This document shows, piece after piece, positions 35,850 through 45,040 of a stretch of 64,000 bases of DNA (position 1 is the stretch's first letter; the number at the start of each line of letters is the position of its first letter). The stretch spans positions 127,186 to 191,185 of the forward strand of contig CAZSQA010000008.1 in NCBI GenBank assembly GCA_964608915.1, read 5' to 3'. Under the pieces are notes generated by a model. It had not been told where the DNA came from. It saw only the letters and a program-made list of their open reading frames with translations, and did not search any database. A program made the translations under genes and the position numbers. Source of the stretch: QWQI01 sp964608915. Lineage in GTDB: Bacteria > Planctomycetota > Planctomycetia > Isosphaerales > Isosphaeraceae.

Positions 35850-38468
35850 ATGACACTCCGGCGTCTCCGCTGGTTCGTATCGCGGCATCCGCTGCCGGTC
35901 GTAATCTTCTGGGCTGTTCTGACTGCCTGGCTCGTGATCGTTTCGCCGGACCTGACGAGGCTGGCGGCCGAAGGCCAGGCGAATCTCCTTCCGAAGTTTT
36001 CGGAGAGCGCGGTCGCCTCCGCATTGGTGCGTGAGACGTGGCCTGACCAGTCCTATCAGTGCACGATGGTTCTTGGGCTGAAGCGGGACGAAGGGCTGAC
36101 CGAAGAAGACAAGGCCTTCGCCGGCCGCGTTGCCGCGGCGATTCAGGATCACGCCGAACGGCCGAAGGAAATTTTGCGGGTCATGGGCCCGCAGTCGCGT
36201 CCCGAAATCTCATCGCGACTTCTGTCCGTCGACGGCACCATGCAGCTTGTCGTCATTCCGCTGGATACTTCATTCGTCTCGCCCAGGACCACTGAGCTGA
36301 TCGCCTGGATTCAGGGGACGGTCAGTACCGTCGTGGGCCGGCCGCCGGAGGAACTTCAGACACTTTGGACGGGCGACGCCCTGATCGGCCGCGAATACAT
36401 GAACGACGTTCAGCGATCGCTCGACCGGGCGGCCGTCCTGACGGTGTTCTTGCTGCTCGGCGTCCTCATGGCCGTCTACCGGTCATTTCTTCTGGCCATG
36501 ATTCCTCTGATTTCGATCACGATCGGCCTGCTCGTTTCGCGCAGCGTTCTCGCCTGGATGACCGTATCGGGCTGGGAAATCTCGCCGCTGGTCGAACTCT
36601 TCCTGGTCGTGATTCTGTTCGGCGCCGGAACGGATTTCTGCCTGCTGCTATCCTGGCGTTACGGCGAACACTTCAATCCCGATTATCCGGAACGCTCGAT
36701 GCGCGTGGCGTTGCGACGGTCGATCGAACCGCTCGTCACCAGCGCGGGCACGGTGATCATCGGCCTGATGCTGATGGGAACGACGCAATTCAAGCTGTTT
36801 TCGAGTACCGGCCCGAGCGTCGGCTTGGGCCTGGGCATTACGCTCATCGCGGCGATGACGCTGACCCCTGCTCTACTCGTGATGCTGGCCCGCTGGAGGC
36901 CCGGCTGCTTCGACGGAATCTCCCAGGAATCTGGCTCTTTCTGGCTGATCGTCGCGAGAAAAGTGCTGGCCAGGCCCAAAACCACGCTGGCCGCCACGCT
37001 TCTCTTCATGGCGCTGCCGATTCTCATCGGCCTCCGGATGGATTTCGTCATGGACATCCTGTCCGAAATGCCGGCGAGCAACCTGCCGGGCCGGAATCTG
37101 CGAACGATCGCCAAGGCATATGGCGAGGGGGTCGTGGCGCCGATCACGATGGTCATCCAGTCCGACAAGGATTTGCGAGATCCGGACGGACTGGAGTTGA
37201 TCGACGACCTGAGCCGGTTCGTCACCCACCAGAGGAAAATCGGGGCCGTGCGATCGGCGACTCAGCCGCTGGGCAGCACGGGGCCTCTCAATCAGGCGCG
37301 CCTTTCGAGCCGGTTGAGCACGATCCATGACGGACTCGTCAAGCTCAACGACGGAGCCGCGGAGCTCGAAAAGGGGTTGATCGACGGCGGGGCGAAGATG
37401 CGTGCCGCGAAGTTCGTCGAATCCCAAACAGGGCTGAATCTGCTGAATCTCGGTGTCGGAAAGGCACGCGCCACCCCTAAGGCGAAGGGCGAGGCCGAGA
37501 AAAAAGCCGATCCACCGAAGCCTGATCCGACCGACGCGATGCTCAAGGATATCACGCGAGCTGCGGAAGGAGCCTCACGCATCAATCAGGGCACTGCCCT
37601 GGCAGGCAAGGAACTCAAGACGATCATCGACAGCCCCGTCGGCAGGCGGGCCCTCGACCGTCTCCTGATCACGCCCGAGAACATTCGTGACGAACCTCGA
37701 TTGAAAGAGGCTCTCGATGTCTACATTTCGTCGGACGGTCGCCTGACCCGCCTCGATATCGAACCGGAAGACCCGATGTTTTCGGTCACCGCGATGACGC
37801 GGGTGGCTGGATTGCGGAAACGGGTCGGCGATTTTCTGGCAGAGCTGGAATGGATTCAGGCCAAAGCCCATTTCACGGGCTCGGCCGCCGCCAACGCGGA
37901 CATCTGGGCCGTGACGCAGCAGGATCAGGCGAAGACCTGGGTCGTCGTGCCGCTGGGGGTTCTGATCGTACTGATCCTGGCCCTGAGGCAACCGCTCACG
38001 TGCATCGCACTGGTGCTTTCGATGATCCTGACCTACACCTTCGCCCTGGCGATCACGCACATCGTGTTCGTCAATTTCCTGGGCTCGGAAGGGCTGGACT
38101 GGAAAGTGCCATATTTCCTGTTCGTGCTGATCGTGGCCGTCGGGGTCGATTACAACATCTTCCTGATGAGCCGCGTGAAGGAAGAAACACGAATACATGG
38201 CCTTCGTAACGGCATCGCGAGAGCTGTCGGGTCGACGGGCGGACTGATTTCGTCCGCCGCGGCCATTACGGTCTGCAGCTTTTCGTCGTTTCTTTCGAGC
38301 CCACTGTCGTCGCTCAGGCAACTTGGCCTGGCACTGGTGATCGGCATCACGATCGACGCGATCCTGGTTCGGCCCGTGCTCGTACCGTGCGGTTACTGGC
38401 TGCTGAACCGCTGGAGCGGACCGCTGCCGAATCCCGGATTCCTCAGGCCGAAGATGTCCTCGCGCTAA
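35850..38468 (+). CDS. MMPL/RND family transporter
   Basis: An 872-residue inner-membrane protein of the RND/MMPL superfamily. Helix 1 (LPVVIFWAVLTAWLVIV) is followed by a first periplasmic domain, a five-helix bundle with VILFGAGTDFCLLLSWRYGE, a second periplasmic domain (about 400-690) with a coiled-coil-like LNDGAAELEKGL segment, and a second bundle containing VLIVAVGVDYNIFLMSRVKE. The paired GAGTDF and GVDYN motifs carry the proton-relay aspartates. MMPL proteins export lipids, hopanoids or siderophores. No membrane-fusion or outer-membrane partner is adjacent, so it may act alone in moving lipids; this is inferred. Confidence 0.9.
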   Translation: MTLRRLRWFVSRHPLPVVIFWAVLTAWLVIVSPDLTRLAAEGQANLLPKFSESAVASALVRETWPDQSYQCTMVLGLKRDEGLTEEDKAFAGRVAAAIQDHAERPKEILRVMGPQSRPEISSRLLSVDGTMQLVVIPLDTSFVSPRTTELIAWIQGTVSTVVGRPPEELQTLWTGDALIGREYMNDVQRSLDRAAVLTVFLLLGVLMAVYRSFLLAMIPLISITIGLLVSRSVLAWMTVSGWEISPLVELFLVVILFGAGTDFCLLLSWRYGEHFNPDYPERSMRVALRRSIEPLVTSAGTVIIGLMLMGTTQFKLFSSTGPSVGLGLGITLIAAMTLTPALLVMLARWRPGCFDGISQESGSFWLIVARKVLARPKTTLAATLLFMALPILIGLRMDFVMDILSEMPASNLPGRNLRTIAKAYGEGVVAPITMVIQSDKDLRDPDGLELIDDLSRFVTHQRKIGAVRSATQPLGSTGPLNQARLSSRLSTIHDGLVKLNDGAAELEKGLIDGGAKMRAAKFVESQTGLNLLNLGVGKARATPKAKGEAEKKADPPKPDPTDAMLKDITRAAEGASRINQGTALAGKELKTIIDSPVGRRALDRLLITPENIRDEPRLKEALDVYISSDGRLTRLDIEPEDPMFSVTAMTRVAGLRKRVGDFLAELEWIQAKAHFTGSAAANADIWAVTQQDQAKTWVVVPLGVLIVLILALRQPLTCIALVLSMILTYTFALAITHIVFVNFLGSEGLDWKVPYFLFVLIVAVGVDYNIFLMSRVKEETRIHGLRNGIARAVGSTGGLISSAAAITVCSFSSFLSSPLSSLRQLGLALVIGITIDAILVRPVLVPCGYWLLNRWSGPLPNPGFLRPKMSSR

Positions 38469-38516
38469 GAGTGATCCCGAGAATCCGGCAAATTCGAGAA
38501 CCGCGGGCGTGACGGG

Positions 38517-39089
38517 TCAGCTCGTGACGCGTCCGAGATATTCGCCCGTCCTGGTATCGATTTTGACGAGCGTTTCGTTTTCGAGATGCTCGGGTACCTG
38601 GATCGTGTGACCAGTCGAAAGCGTGGCGGGCTTTGTACGGCCAGTCGCGGAATTGCCGCGAACACCGGGGGCCGTTTCGACGATCTTCAGATCGACGGTG
38701 TCCGGGATCGCGATCGCGATCGGCTGTTCGTCGACCAGCAAAGCTTCGAGATCTGCCATGTTTTCGGTCATGAACGGCAATTGTTCGGACAGGTCGGCGG
38801 CTGGCAGGGTGAACTGGTCGTAAGTTGTCTCGTCCATGAAGACGATCTGGTCACCGTCGCGATAGAGATATTGAATCGGTCGTTTTTCGAAGCGGCTCTC
38901 AGGCAGGGAGTCGGTGCCCCGGAAGGACTTTTCGACTCGGGATCTCGTCTTGAGATTCCGGGCGGCGATTTTGTAGAGCGTCGCGGCCCCCCGCGCAGAG
39001 GGAGTCTGCACGGTAATGTGTTCGATGATATGAGGGTGACCGTCGATCTCGACGACCATGCGCTTGACGAAATCTTTTGCTGGGACCAC
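38517..39089 (-). CDS. efpL: Elongation factor P-like protein (YeiP/EfpL)
   Basis: A 190-residue, three-domain EF-P relative that would bind stalled ribosomes and promote peptide bonds in difficult motifs. The tip loop is PSARGAATLYK, the signature of YeiP/EfpL, in contrast to the PGKGGAF loop of classical EF-P, which carries the modified lysine. Further matches to YeiP are QYLYRDGDQIVFMD, DTVDLKIVETAPGVRG and KPATLSTGHTIQVPE. Loop Arg replaces the modified residue, so no EpmA/EarP-type modification is expected. Start: GTG at 39089 (VPAKDFVKRM). It diverges from rnc, with a TTGACA-based promoter candidate between them. Confidence 0.9.
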   Translation of the reverse strand: MVPAKDFVKRMVVEIDGHPHIIEHITVQTPSARGAATLYKIAARNLKTRSRVEKSFRGTDSLPESRFEKRPIQYLYRDGDQIVFMDETTYDQFTLPAADLSEQLPFMTENMADLEALLVDEQPIAIAIPDTVDLKIVETAPGVRGNSATGRTKPATLSTGHTIQVPEHLENETLVKIDTRTGEYLGRVTS

Positions 39090-39185
39090 GTGTGCTGATC
39101 TCTCGAAGTGCGATGCTTCTTCGGCCGGCTGTGTCAGTATACGGAACGCCCGGTTCGCTCAGGATTCCGTTTGCGGCGAATCCGC

Positions 39186-39215
39186 TTGATTCATGCCGCG
39201 CCGATAACGTATCAT
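39186..39215 (+). promoter_or_regulatory. Candidate promoter of rnc
   Basis: TTGATT (39186-39191), 18 bases, TATCAT (39210-39215), giving a leader of about 55 bases to the rnc ATG. Confidence 0.4.
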
Positions 39216-39221
39216 CTGGCC

Positions 39222-39252
39222 AGTCTAAGTGATAGCCGGACCTGATTGTCAA
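39222..39252 (-). promoter_or_regulatory. Candidate promoter of the EF-P-like gene
   Basis: On the minus strand a perfect TTGACA (39252-39247) is followed after 19 bases by TAGACT (39227-39222). The spacer is long, so the match is only fair. Confidence 0.4.
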
Positions 39253-39276
39253 GCGATTTTCGAGACATTGCCGGAT

Positions 39277-40017
39277 ATGGTCGTCCCCGCCGAGGAATCA
39301 TCGAGCAGACAGAGCGAATCGGAAGCGGACCCGCTTCTGGACGAGTGTCAACGGTCTTTCGGGCATCGATTCCGTGATGTGGCGATTTTGCGGGCCGCGC
39401 TGATTCATGCTTCGGGCGCGGACAGCCGACTGGCTTCGAACGAGCGGCTCGAGTTCCTGGGCGACGCCATTCTCGGTGCCGTGATTTGCTCGCTGCTCTT
39501 CGATCGATATCCGGAATATCTGGAAGGCGACCTGACGCGCGTCAAATCCGCCGTCGTTTCACGCCGGACCTGTGCCCGGATTTCGCGCAAACTCGGGCTG
39601 GATCGATTTCTTGTGCTCGGCAAGGGGATGGGGCCGGCGGACAGCGCACCTGAGTCGGTCCTCGCGGACATGTTCGAAAGTCTCGTCGCCGCGGTATTCC
39701 TTGACGCGGGCTTCGACGCAGCCCGCGAAGTCGTCGTCCACCACATGGAAAAAGAGGTCGAAGCCACGGTTTCCGGCCACGTAGGCGCGAACTACAAGAG
39801 TCTGCTGCAGCAGCTTTCCCAGAAGCAGTTCGGCCGAACTCCGACATATGTCCTGGTCGAAGAGAAAGGCCCGGATCATCTCAAGTCTTTTCTCGTCGCG
39901 GCTCGCATCGGCGCTCGGCAATATGAGCCGGCCTGGGGGGCCAACAAGAAAGACGCTGAGCAACTGGCCGCGAAAAACGCACTCGACGCGATTTCGCTGG
40001 AAACCGCCATGTCCTGA
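39277..40017 (+). CDS. rnc: Ribonuclease III
   Basis: A 246-residue double-strand-specific endoribonuclease that processes rRNA precursors and regulates mRNA. The catalytic RIII domain contains NERLEFLGDAILGAVI, with the essential acidic residues, and a second acidic site in ESVLADMFESLVAAVFLD. A C-terminal double-stranded RNA-binding domain runs from NYKSLLQQLSQKQFG to KKDAEQLAAKNAL. The start at 39277 (MVVPAEE) is preferred over the GTG at 39229, which lies at the predicted transcription start. The unknown membrane-protein gene follows 80 bases later. Confidence 0.96.
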   Translation: MVVPAEESSSRQSESEADPLLDECQRSFGHRFRDVAILRAALIHASGADSRLASNERLEFLGDAILGAVICSLLFDRYPEYLEGDLTRVKSAVVSRRTCARISRKLGLDRFLVLGKGMGPADSAPESVLADMFESLVAAVFLDAGFDAAREVVVHHMEKEVEATVSGHVGANYKSLLQQLSQKQFGRTPTYVLVEEKGPDHLKSFLVAARIGARQYEPAWGANKKDAEQLAAKNALDAISLETAMS

Positions 40018-40097
40018 AGGGTTTCAGGCGGATCGATTCGGTCCGTAGTCATGGCCAGATCGGCGGATTCCGTATCCGCGATAGAAAGGTCGGGTTC

Positions 40098-41402
40098 GTG
40101 ACAGGCTCTCTGGTCGGCGATCTCGGACTCAGCGGTGAGATCTGGATGATCCTGTCGCTGCTGTCGTTGATGACTCTGTTCTTCAAGTTCAGTCGTGTTT
40201 TCAGCCTGCGCAACCTTGACCTTTTCCTGCTGTTCGCCCTGGCCCCTGGAATCATGATTCTGGTGGCCAATTCCGACCAGTCTTCGAACTCGTTCGTCCC
40301 CTATTGCCTCCTGATGGGCGGTTCACTGCTCTGGCTGATCAGGTGCCTGGCCGATATCGGTCTTGGCCGTCGGCCGCTGCTTGAGCCGAATCTCAATCCG
40401 GCGGGGCTTTCGTGTCTGGGGATCGGAGTCCTGTTCCTGCTTACGGTCGAAACCGTCAGCCTGCCTGTCGGTGCGGGTGTCGACCGTAATCCGGCCGAAA
40501 GCGGCCTGAAACCTTCCGAAAAGCAGACTCAGGAAGCTTCCAGGAACTTGGCCGTCAAGCCTCTGGACGACGTCGGCAAAGCCGTGATCGAAGCGACCCC
40601 CCTGCCTTCTCAGCTCAAATCCAATTCCACGACCGTGATCTTGTCCAGGATCCTCGCGACGGTCAGCCATATCTCGATCGTGACGTGTCTGATCCTGATC
40701 GGATGGCGTCATTTCCTCAGGCCCGTGACCGGCATTTCGGCCGCGGTCGCTTACGTGATTCTGCCCTATACGCGCATCGCTCTTGTCGACAGTGGACAAG
40801 CATTCCCGGCCGCATTGATCACCGCGGCGATCGCATTGCACAAAATGCCCTGGATCACGGGCCTGCTGATCGGTCTGGCTGCGGGATGGATGCCCGCGTG
40901 TCTGGGAATCCTTCCGGTTTGGGTCGGATATTACAAGGGCAGAAAACGCTGGCGCTTCGTGCTCGCTTCTTTGACTCTCGTGCTTGTCTCGGCTCTGATC
41001 GGCATGGACATACCCGACTTCGCGACGTGGGCACGCTCGCTGGGGGCGCGCAGTCTCACGGAGACCGGGCTCCTTTTCGACAGGGAAACGCCAGTGAGTT
41101 CGAGTCTCTGGAACGGCGTCGATCCCAGTTATCGTCTACCGATCGTCGTCGCCTACGTACTGCTGGCTTTCGGGGCCATGATCTGGCCGCTCGAAAAACA
41201 TCTCGGCGAATTGATCTCGATCACTTCGGCCATGTTGATCGCCAGTCAGTTCTGGTATCTCGAAAAAGGCGGCACACTGATCCTGCTCTATCAGCCGTTG
41301 CTTCTGATGATGATGTTCCGCCCTAACCTGCAGCCGAAGCAATTGGCCTGGCGTGCCCAGTTCATGAGAAAGAAGTCGGCTTCGAAAGAACGTACCTCAT
41401 GA
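40098..41402 (+). CDS. Unknown polytopic membrane protein
   Basis: A 434-residue protein I cannot place in a named family. It has roughly ten predicted membrane helices, among them IWMILSLLSLMTLFFKF, DLFLLFALAPGIMILVA and GLSCLGIGVLFLLTVETV. A polar loop of about 60 residues (about 135-190) separates two helix groups. The part after it (AVAYVILPYTRIALVDSGQA, WITGLLIGLAAGWMPACLGI) faintly recalls membrane glycosyltransferases of the GT-C type, but there is no early Asp-Glu motif. Start: GTG at 40098 with AAAGG about nine bases upstream. It sits between rnc and plsX, where many bacteria have only housekeeping genes. Confidence 0.75.
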   Translation: MTGSLVGDLGLSGEIWMILSLLSLMTLFFKFSRVFSLRNLDLFLLFALAPGIMILVANSDQSSNSFVPYCLLMGGSLLWLIRCLADIGLGRRPLLEPNLNPAGLSCLGIGVLFLLTVETVSLPVGAGVDRNPAESGLKPSEKQTQEASRNLAVKPLDDVGKAVIEATPLPSQLKSNSTTVILSRILATVSHISIVTCLILIGWRHFLRPVTGISAAVAYVILPYTRIALVDSGQAFPAALITAAIALHKMPWITGLLIGLAAGWMPACLGILPVWVGYYKGRKRWRFVLASLTLVLVSALIGMDIPDFATWARSLGARSLTETGLLFDRETPVSSSLWNGVDPSYRLPIVVAYVLLAFGAMIWPLEKHLGELISITSAMLIASQFWYLEKGGTLILLYQPLLLMMMFRPNLQPKQLAWRAQFMRKKSASKERTS

Positions 41403-41515
41403 AAACATGACATCGTGGGGCTCGGCGGAAGTGACTTTCCTTTCGATACGGGGCCTCGGCGAAGGATGGACGACGGAAATCGAGTTGGCCTTCGGGCCGA
41501 TCGTATCCGCGATCA

Positions 41516-41545
41516 TTGACACGCTTCCTCTACGTTTCCTAGGAT
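41516..41545 (+). promoter_or_regulatory. Promoter candidate for the plsX-fab cluster
   Basis: A perfect TTGACA (41516-41521), 18 bases, TAGGAT (41540-41545). The same pair of hexamers drives the tRNA-Glu gene at 47639. The start of plsX is 81 bases downstream. Confidence 0.6.
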
Positions 41546-41626
41546 GATTCACAACAGGCACCTATTCCGCAAGGGTTTCGCGGTTCCGCAAGCGGACTCG
41601 CATCGACCATCGAGAGCAACTCCATC

Positions 41627-42670
41627 ATGAGAATCGCGCTGGACGCCATGGGTGGCGATTTCGCACCCGGACCGATTGTGTCGGGAGCGGTTCAGGCCGT
41701 CGCTGACATGCCGGAACTGGTCGTCTTTCTCGTCGGGCAGGAAGACCGCATTCAGGAAGAACTCAACGCTCTGGCGGATTCCGGAATGTCCATGCACCGG
41801 GACCGACTGACCATCGTTCATGCCGCCGACGTCGTCGGCATGGACGACAAGCCGGTCGAAGCGCTCAGGTCAAAGCGTGACAATTCGATCTCAAAGTGCT
41901 GGGGACTTCTCGCCGCAGGTCAGGTCGAAGCCGTCGTTTCCGCAGGGAATACCGGCGCGATGGTCGCTTCCGGCCTGTTCAATGCCAAGATGTTCATTCC
42001 GGGTGTGCGTCGGCCAGGTATCGCCGCGATTTTTCCGTCCAACGCCGGCCCCGTCGTGCTGGTCGACGTCGGCGCGAATATGGCGCCCAAGCCCGAAGAC
42101 CTCTACCAATACGGGCTGATGGGTTCGGTTTACGCCCGCAAGATTCTGGGCGTGACCGATCCCAGGATCGGCCTTCTGAACGTCGGATCCGAGGACGACA
42201 AAGGCAACGACCTGGTTCGAGCGACACGCGAATTGTTCCTGAACGGGCCGCACGCCGGCATGTTCTACGGCAATGTCGAAGGCCGGGATGTCTACGAAGG
42301 CCATGCCAGGGTAATCGTCTGTGAAGGCTTCACAGGCAACATTCTGCTCAAAGGTGGCGAAGGCGCGGTCGAGTTTCTGTTTTCGGCACTCAAAGAATCT
42401 ATGGCCCGGCTGATGGTCGAACTGCCGCCGGAATCTGCCGCCAAGGTGGCACAGGGGCTGGGCGAACTCAAACGGCGCTACGAGTACCGCGAATTCGGCG
42501 GTGCCCCGCTGCTCGGCATCAGGGGCGCCTGTATCATCTGTCACGGCAGCTCGGACGATCGAGCCATCAGGAACGCGCTGCGGGTCGCCGTGAATTTCGG
42601 GCAATCCGGCCTGAACGATGAAATTCTCCAGATCTTGTCCCACTCGACCCCCCGCACCGAAAAACCGTGA
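41627..42670 (+). CDS. plsX: Phosphate acyltransferase PlsX
   Basis: A 347-residue enzyme that converts acyl-ACP to acyl-phosphate for phospholipid synthesis. The N-terminus MRIALDAMGGDFAPGPIVSG is the family signature; AVVSAGNTGAMVASGL and LVDVGANMAPKPEDLYQYG are further conserved blocks, and GNILLKGGEGAVEF is typical of the C-terminal half. It leads the fatty-acid cluster plsX-fabD-fabG-acpP-fabF, an arrangement conserved in many bacteria. rpmF, often upstream, is absent here. A TTGACA/TAGGAT promoter lies just upstream. Confidence 0.97.
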   Translation: MRIALDAMGGDFAPGPIVSGAVQAVADMPELVVFLVGQEDRIQEELNALADSGMSMHRDRLTIVHAADVVGMDDKPVEALRSKRDNSISKCWGLLAAGQVEAVVSAGNTGAMVASGLFNAKMFIPGVRRPGIAAIFPSNAGPVVLVDVGANMAPKPEDLYQYGLMGSVYARKILGVTDPRIGLLNVGSEDDKGNDLVRATRELFLNGPHAGMFYGNVEGRDVYEGHARVIVCEGFTGNILLKGGEGAVEFLFSALKESMARLMVELPPESAAKVAQGLGELKRRYEYREFGGAPLLGIRGACIICHGSSDDRAIRNALRVAVNFGQSGLNDEILQILSHSTPRTEKP

Positions 42671-42801
42671 TTCGTGGCGCTCCTGATCTCCCATGAAATC
42701 GGGGCCGAAACTGCGACGAATCAAGATGTGACCGTACGCATGTGGGAATCGTCCTTTCGAAACGCTGAATCGCCGCAACACGAACGAGGCTCATCGATCC
42801 G

Positions 42802-43731
42802 ATGTCCGGACCTTCCGAAACGAAAAAAGTGGCCTTTCTCTTTCCTGGCCAGGGCGCTCAGTTCGTCGGCATGTGCAAGGAGCTTCATGCGGAATTCCCG
42901 GCCGTGCGCGACCTATTCGAGCGGGCCGAAGCCGTGCTGGGTTTCGACCTGAAGTCGATCTGCTTCGACGGACCGGCCGAGACGCTCGAAGCGACGGATA
43001 TCAGCCAACCGGCGATTTTCGTGGCGAGTCTCGCCGCACTGGAAAGTTTGAAAGCGACACGGCCTGAGCTGGTCGAATCGGCCGCAGGTGCGGCAGGTTT
43101 GAGTCTGGGCGAATATACGGCTCTGGTTTTCGCAGGCGCGATCGATTTCGAGACGGCCCTGAGAGTCGTTCGTAAGCGTGGCCAGGTGATGCAGGCTGCC
43201 GCCCTGGCGACGCCCAGTGGGATGTCGAGCGTTCTGGGGCTAGACGCAACGAAGGTGGATTCCGTTCTGGCCGGCCTGGCTCCAATCGGCCGGCTCTGGA
43301 AAGCGAACATGCTGGGCCCCGGGAATATCGTTGTTTCAGGTGAGAAGCCGGCTCTGGCGGTCCTGGAAGCCCCTGCCCTCGAGGCCGGCGCGATGAAGGT
43401 GATTCCTCTCGCTGTGGCGGGTGCGTTCCATAGTCCGCTGATGAAGCCCGCGGACGACCGGCTTGCGGAAGTTCTTGCTGTTGCCACGATCTGTTCGCCG
43501 CGGATTCCGGTCTATGCCAATGTCGACGCGACCGTGCATTCCTCGCCCGATGGAATCCGCCAGCGACTCGTCGATCAGGTGACCGGCAGCGTTCTGTGGG
43601 AAGGCTGCGTGCGGAAAATGCTGGCCGACGGGTTCGACAGCTACTACGAAATCGGCCCTGGGCGGGTACTCACCGGGTTGATGAAGCGAATCGACAGGAA
43701 AACGCCTTGCGAAGCCATCCCGGCCCGATAA
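42802..43731 (+). CDS. fabD: Malonyl-CoA:ACP transacylase
   Basis: A 309-residue enzyme that moves the malonyl group from CoA to acyl carrier protein. The N-terminus KVAFLFPGQGAQFVGM is diagnostic. The nucleophile Ser101 lies in GLSLGEYTAL, where Leu replaces the commoner His of GHSLGE, and the catalytic His210 is in GAFHSPLM. Second gene of the fab cluster, 131 bases after plsX. It lies upstream of fabG with a 57-base gap. Confidence 0.96.
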   Translation: MSGPSETKKVAFLFPGQGAQFVGMCKELHAEFPAVRDLFERAEAVLGFDLKSICFDGPAETLEATDISQPAIFVASLAALESLKATRPELVESAAGAAGLSLGEYTALVFAGAIDFETALRVVRKRGQVMQAAALATPSGMSSVLGLDATKVDSVLAGLAPIGRLWKANMLGPGNIVVSGEKPALAVLEAPALEAGAMKVIPLAVAGAFHSPLMKPADDRLAEVLAVATICSPRIPVYANVDATVHSSPDGIRQRLVDQVTGSVLWEGCVRKMLADGFDSYYEIGPGRVLTGLMKRIDRKTPCEAIPAR

Positions 43732-43788
43732 GGCCGATTGGCGGACAGTCGGGTTCGATAAACGACCAGAGAAAACGAAGGAAAGACG

Positions 43789-44568
43789 ATGGCGAAGGAA
43801 ACGATCGGCTATAAACCTACGAAAGTGGACCTTTCCGGCCAGGTGGCTGTGGTCACGGGTGCTTCGCGAGGCATCGGCAGAGCGATCGCGATGCATCTGG
43901 CTTCGTGTGGCGCTTCGGTCGGCTGCGTGGCGACGAACAAGGAAAAGCTCGAAGCCGGAACGGTGGCTGAAATTCGGGCGGCTGGCGGCACTGCGGAGGC
44001 TTTCGGGGGCGATCTTTCGAAGGTTGAGGAGGTCAATCGCATCATCGGCGAAGCGGAGCAGGCTTTCGGCAAGATTCATATTCTGGTGAACAATGCGGGA
44101 ATCACGCGCGACGACATCGGATTCGCGATGGAAGACGACAAGTGGCATGACGTGATTCAGACGAATCTCAACGGCGTATTCTATTGCTGCCGTGCGGCGG
44201 CCCGGATCATGATGCGGCAGCGTTACGGCCGTATCGTGAACATCGCGAGCGTGTCCGGCATCATGGGCAATTTCGGCCAGGCGAATTATTCGGCGGCGAA
44301 GGCCGGCGTGATCGCGCTGACGCGTGTTTTCGCGAAGGAACTGGCTGGGCGTAACGTGACGACCAACGCTGTCGCGCCGGGCTTCATCGAAACGGACATG
44401 ACGGCCGTTCTGAAGGACGACATCAAGGAAAAGGCCATGATGCTGATTCCATTGAAGCGATTCGGAAAGCCGGAAGAGATTGCGGACGCGGTCGCCTGGG
44501 TGGCTTCGCCCGGATCGAGCTATTTGAACGGTCAGGTGATCGCCGTGGACGGCGGCATGTCTTACTGA
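43789..44568 (+). CDS. fabG: 3-oxoacyl-ACP reductase FabG
   Basis: A 259-residue short-chain dehydrogenase that reduces 3-oxoacyl-ACP with NADPH. The cofactor loop is TGASRGIGRA, NNAG follows at 101-104, and the catalytic set is Ser154, Tyr167 and Lys171 (YSAAK). The C-terminal PGFIETDMT and YLNGQVIAVDGGM blocks are typical. A GAAGGA ribosome site precedes the ATG at good spacing. It has about ten extra N-terminal residues compared with the E. coli enzyme. A hairpin separates it from acpP. Confidence 0.96.
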   Translation: MAKETIGYKPTKVDLSGQVAVVTGASRGIGRAIAMHLASCGASVGCVATNKEKLEAGTVAEIRAAGGTAEAFGGDLSKVEEVNRIIGEAEQAFGKIHILVNNAGITRDDIGFAMEDDKWHDVIQTNLNGVFYCCRAAARIMMRQRYGRIVNIASVSGIMGNFGQANYSAAKAGVIALTRVFAKELAGRNVTTNAVAPGFIETDMTAVLKDDIKEKAMMLIPLKRFGKPEEIADAVAWVASPGSSYLNGQVIAVDGGMSY

Positions 44569-44575
44569 CCGAACG

Positions 44576-44610
44576 CAAGACGCACCGGAACGTGTTTTCG
44601 GCGCGTCTTG
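44576..44610 (+). terminator. Hairpin between fabG and acpP (attenuator or RNA-processing site)
   Basis: CAAGACGC (44576-44583) pairs with GCGTCTTG (44603-44610), with further CCG/CGG pairing inside. It starts seven bases after the fabG stop. There is no T tract, so partial termination or mRNA processing that lets acpP be made in excess is more likely than full termination. Confidence 0.45.
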
Positions 44611-44788
44611 TAGTATGGACATTTTGCCTGAAGACTGATATTTTGTCCGAACCCTGGTGGCCAGCGAGCCCGTGAAAACCGTCATCGCTCTCGCGAATTG
44701 CCGTCTCGATCGAACAGGAAATCGCGGCGAGGCCTGAAGCTGCCATCGCAGAAATCACGACCGGATCCGACTCAAGAGGAGTTTCACA

Positions 44789-45037
44789 GTGGCGAACGTC
44801 GAACAAATCACGGCTCGAGTGAAAGAGATCGTGAGCGAGCAGATGAACGTGGCGAAGGATCAGATCACGCTCGAGGCTTCTTTCACCACCGATCTTGGTG
44901 CGGATTCCCTCGACCAGGTTGAGTTGGTCATGGAACTCGAGGAAGAGTTCGGCATCACGATCCCCGATGACGCGGCCGAAAAGATCACGACCGTCGGCCA
45001 GGCGATCGACTACATCGTCGAACATCAAAGTGCCTGA
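44789..45037 (+). CDS. acpP: Acyl carrier protein
   Basis: An 82-residue acidic carrier protein. Ser40 in LGADSLDQVELVM receives the 4-phosphopantetheine arm on which fatty acids are built. The helix pattern and EEEFGITIPDDAAEKI match AcpP. The GTG start at 44789 has an excellent AAGAGGAG site seven bases upstream. The gene ends three bases before fabF starts, so the two are translated together. Confidence 0.97.
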   Translation: MANVEQITARVKEIVSEQMNVAKDQITLEASFTTDLGADSLDQVELVMELEEEFGITIPDDAAEKITTVGQAIDYIVEHQSA

Positions 45038-45040
45038 AAA

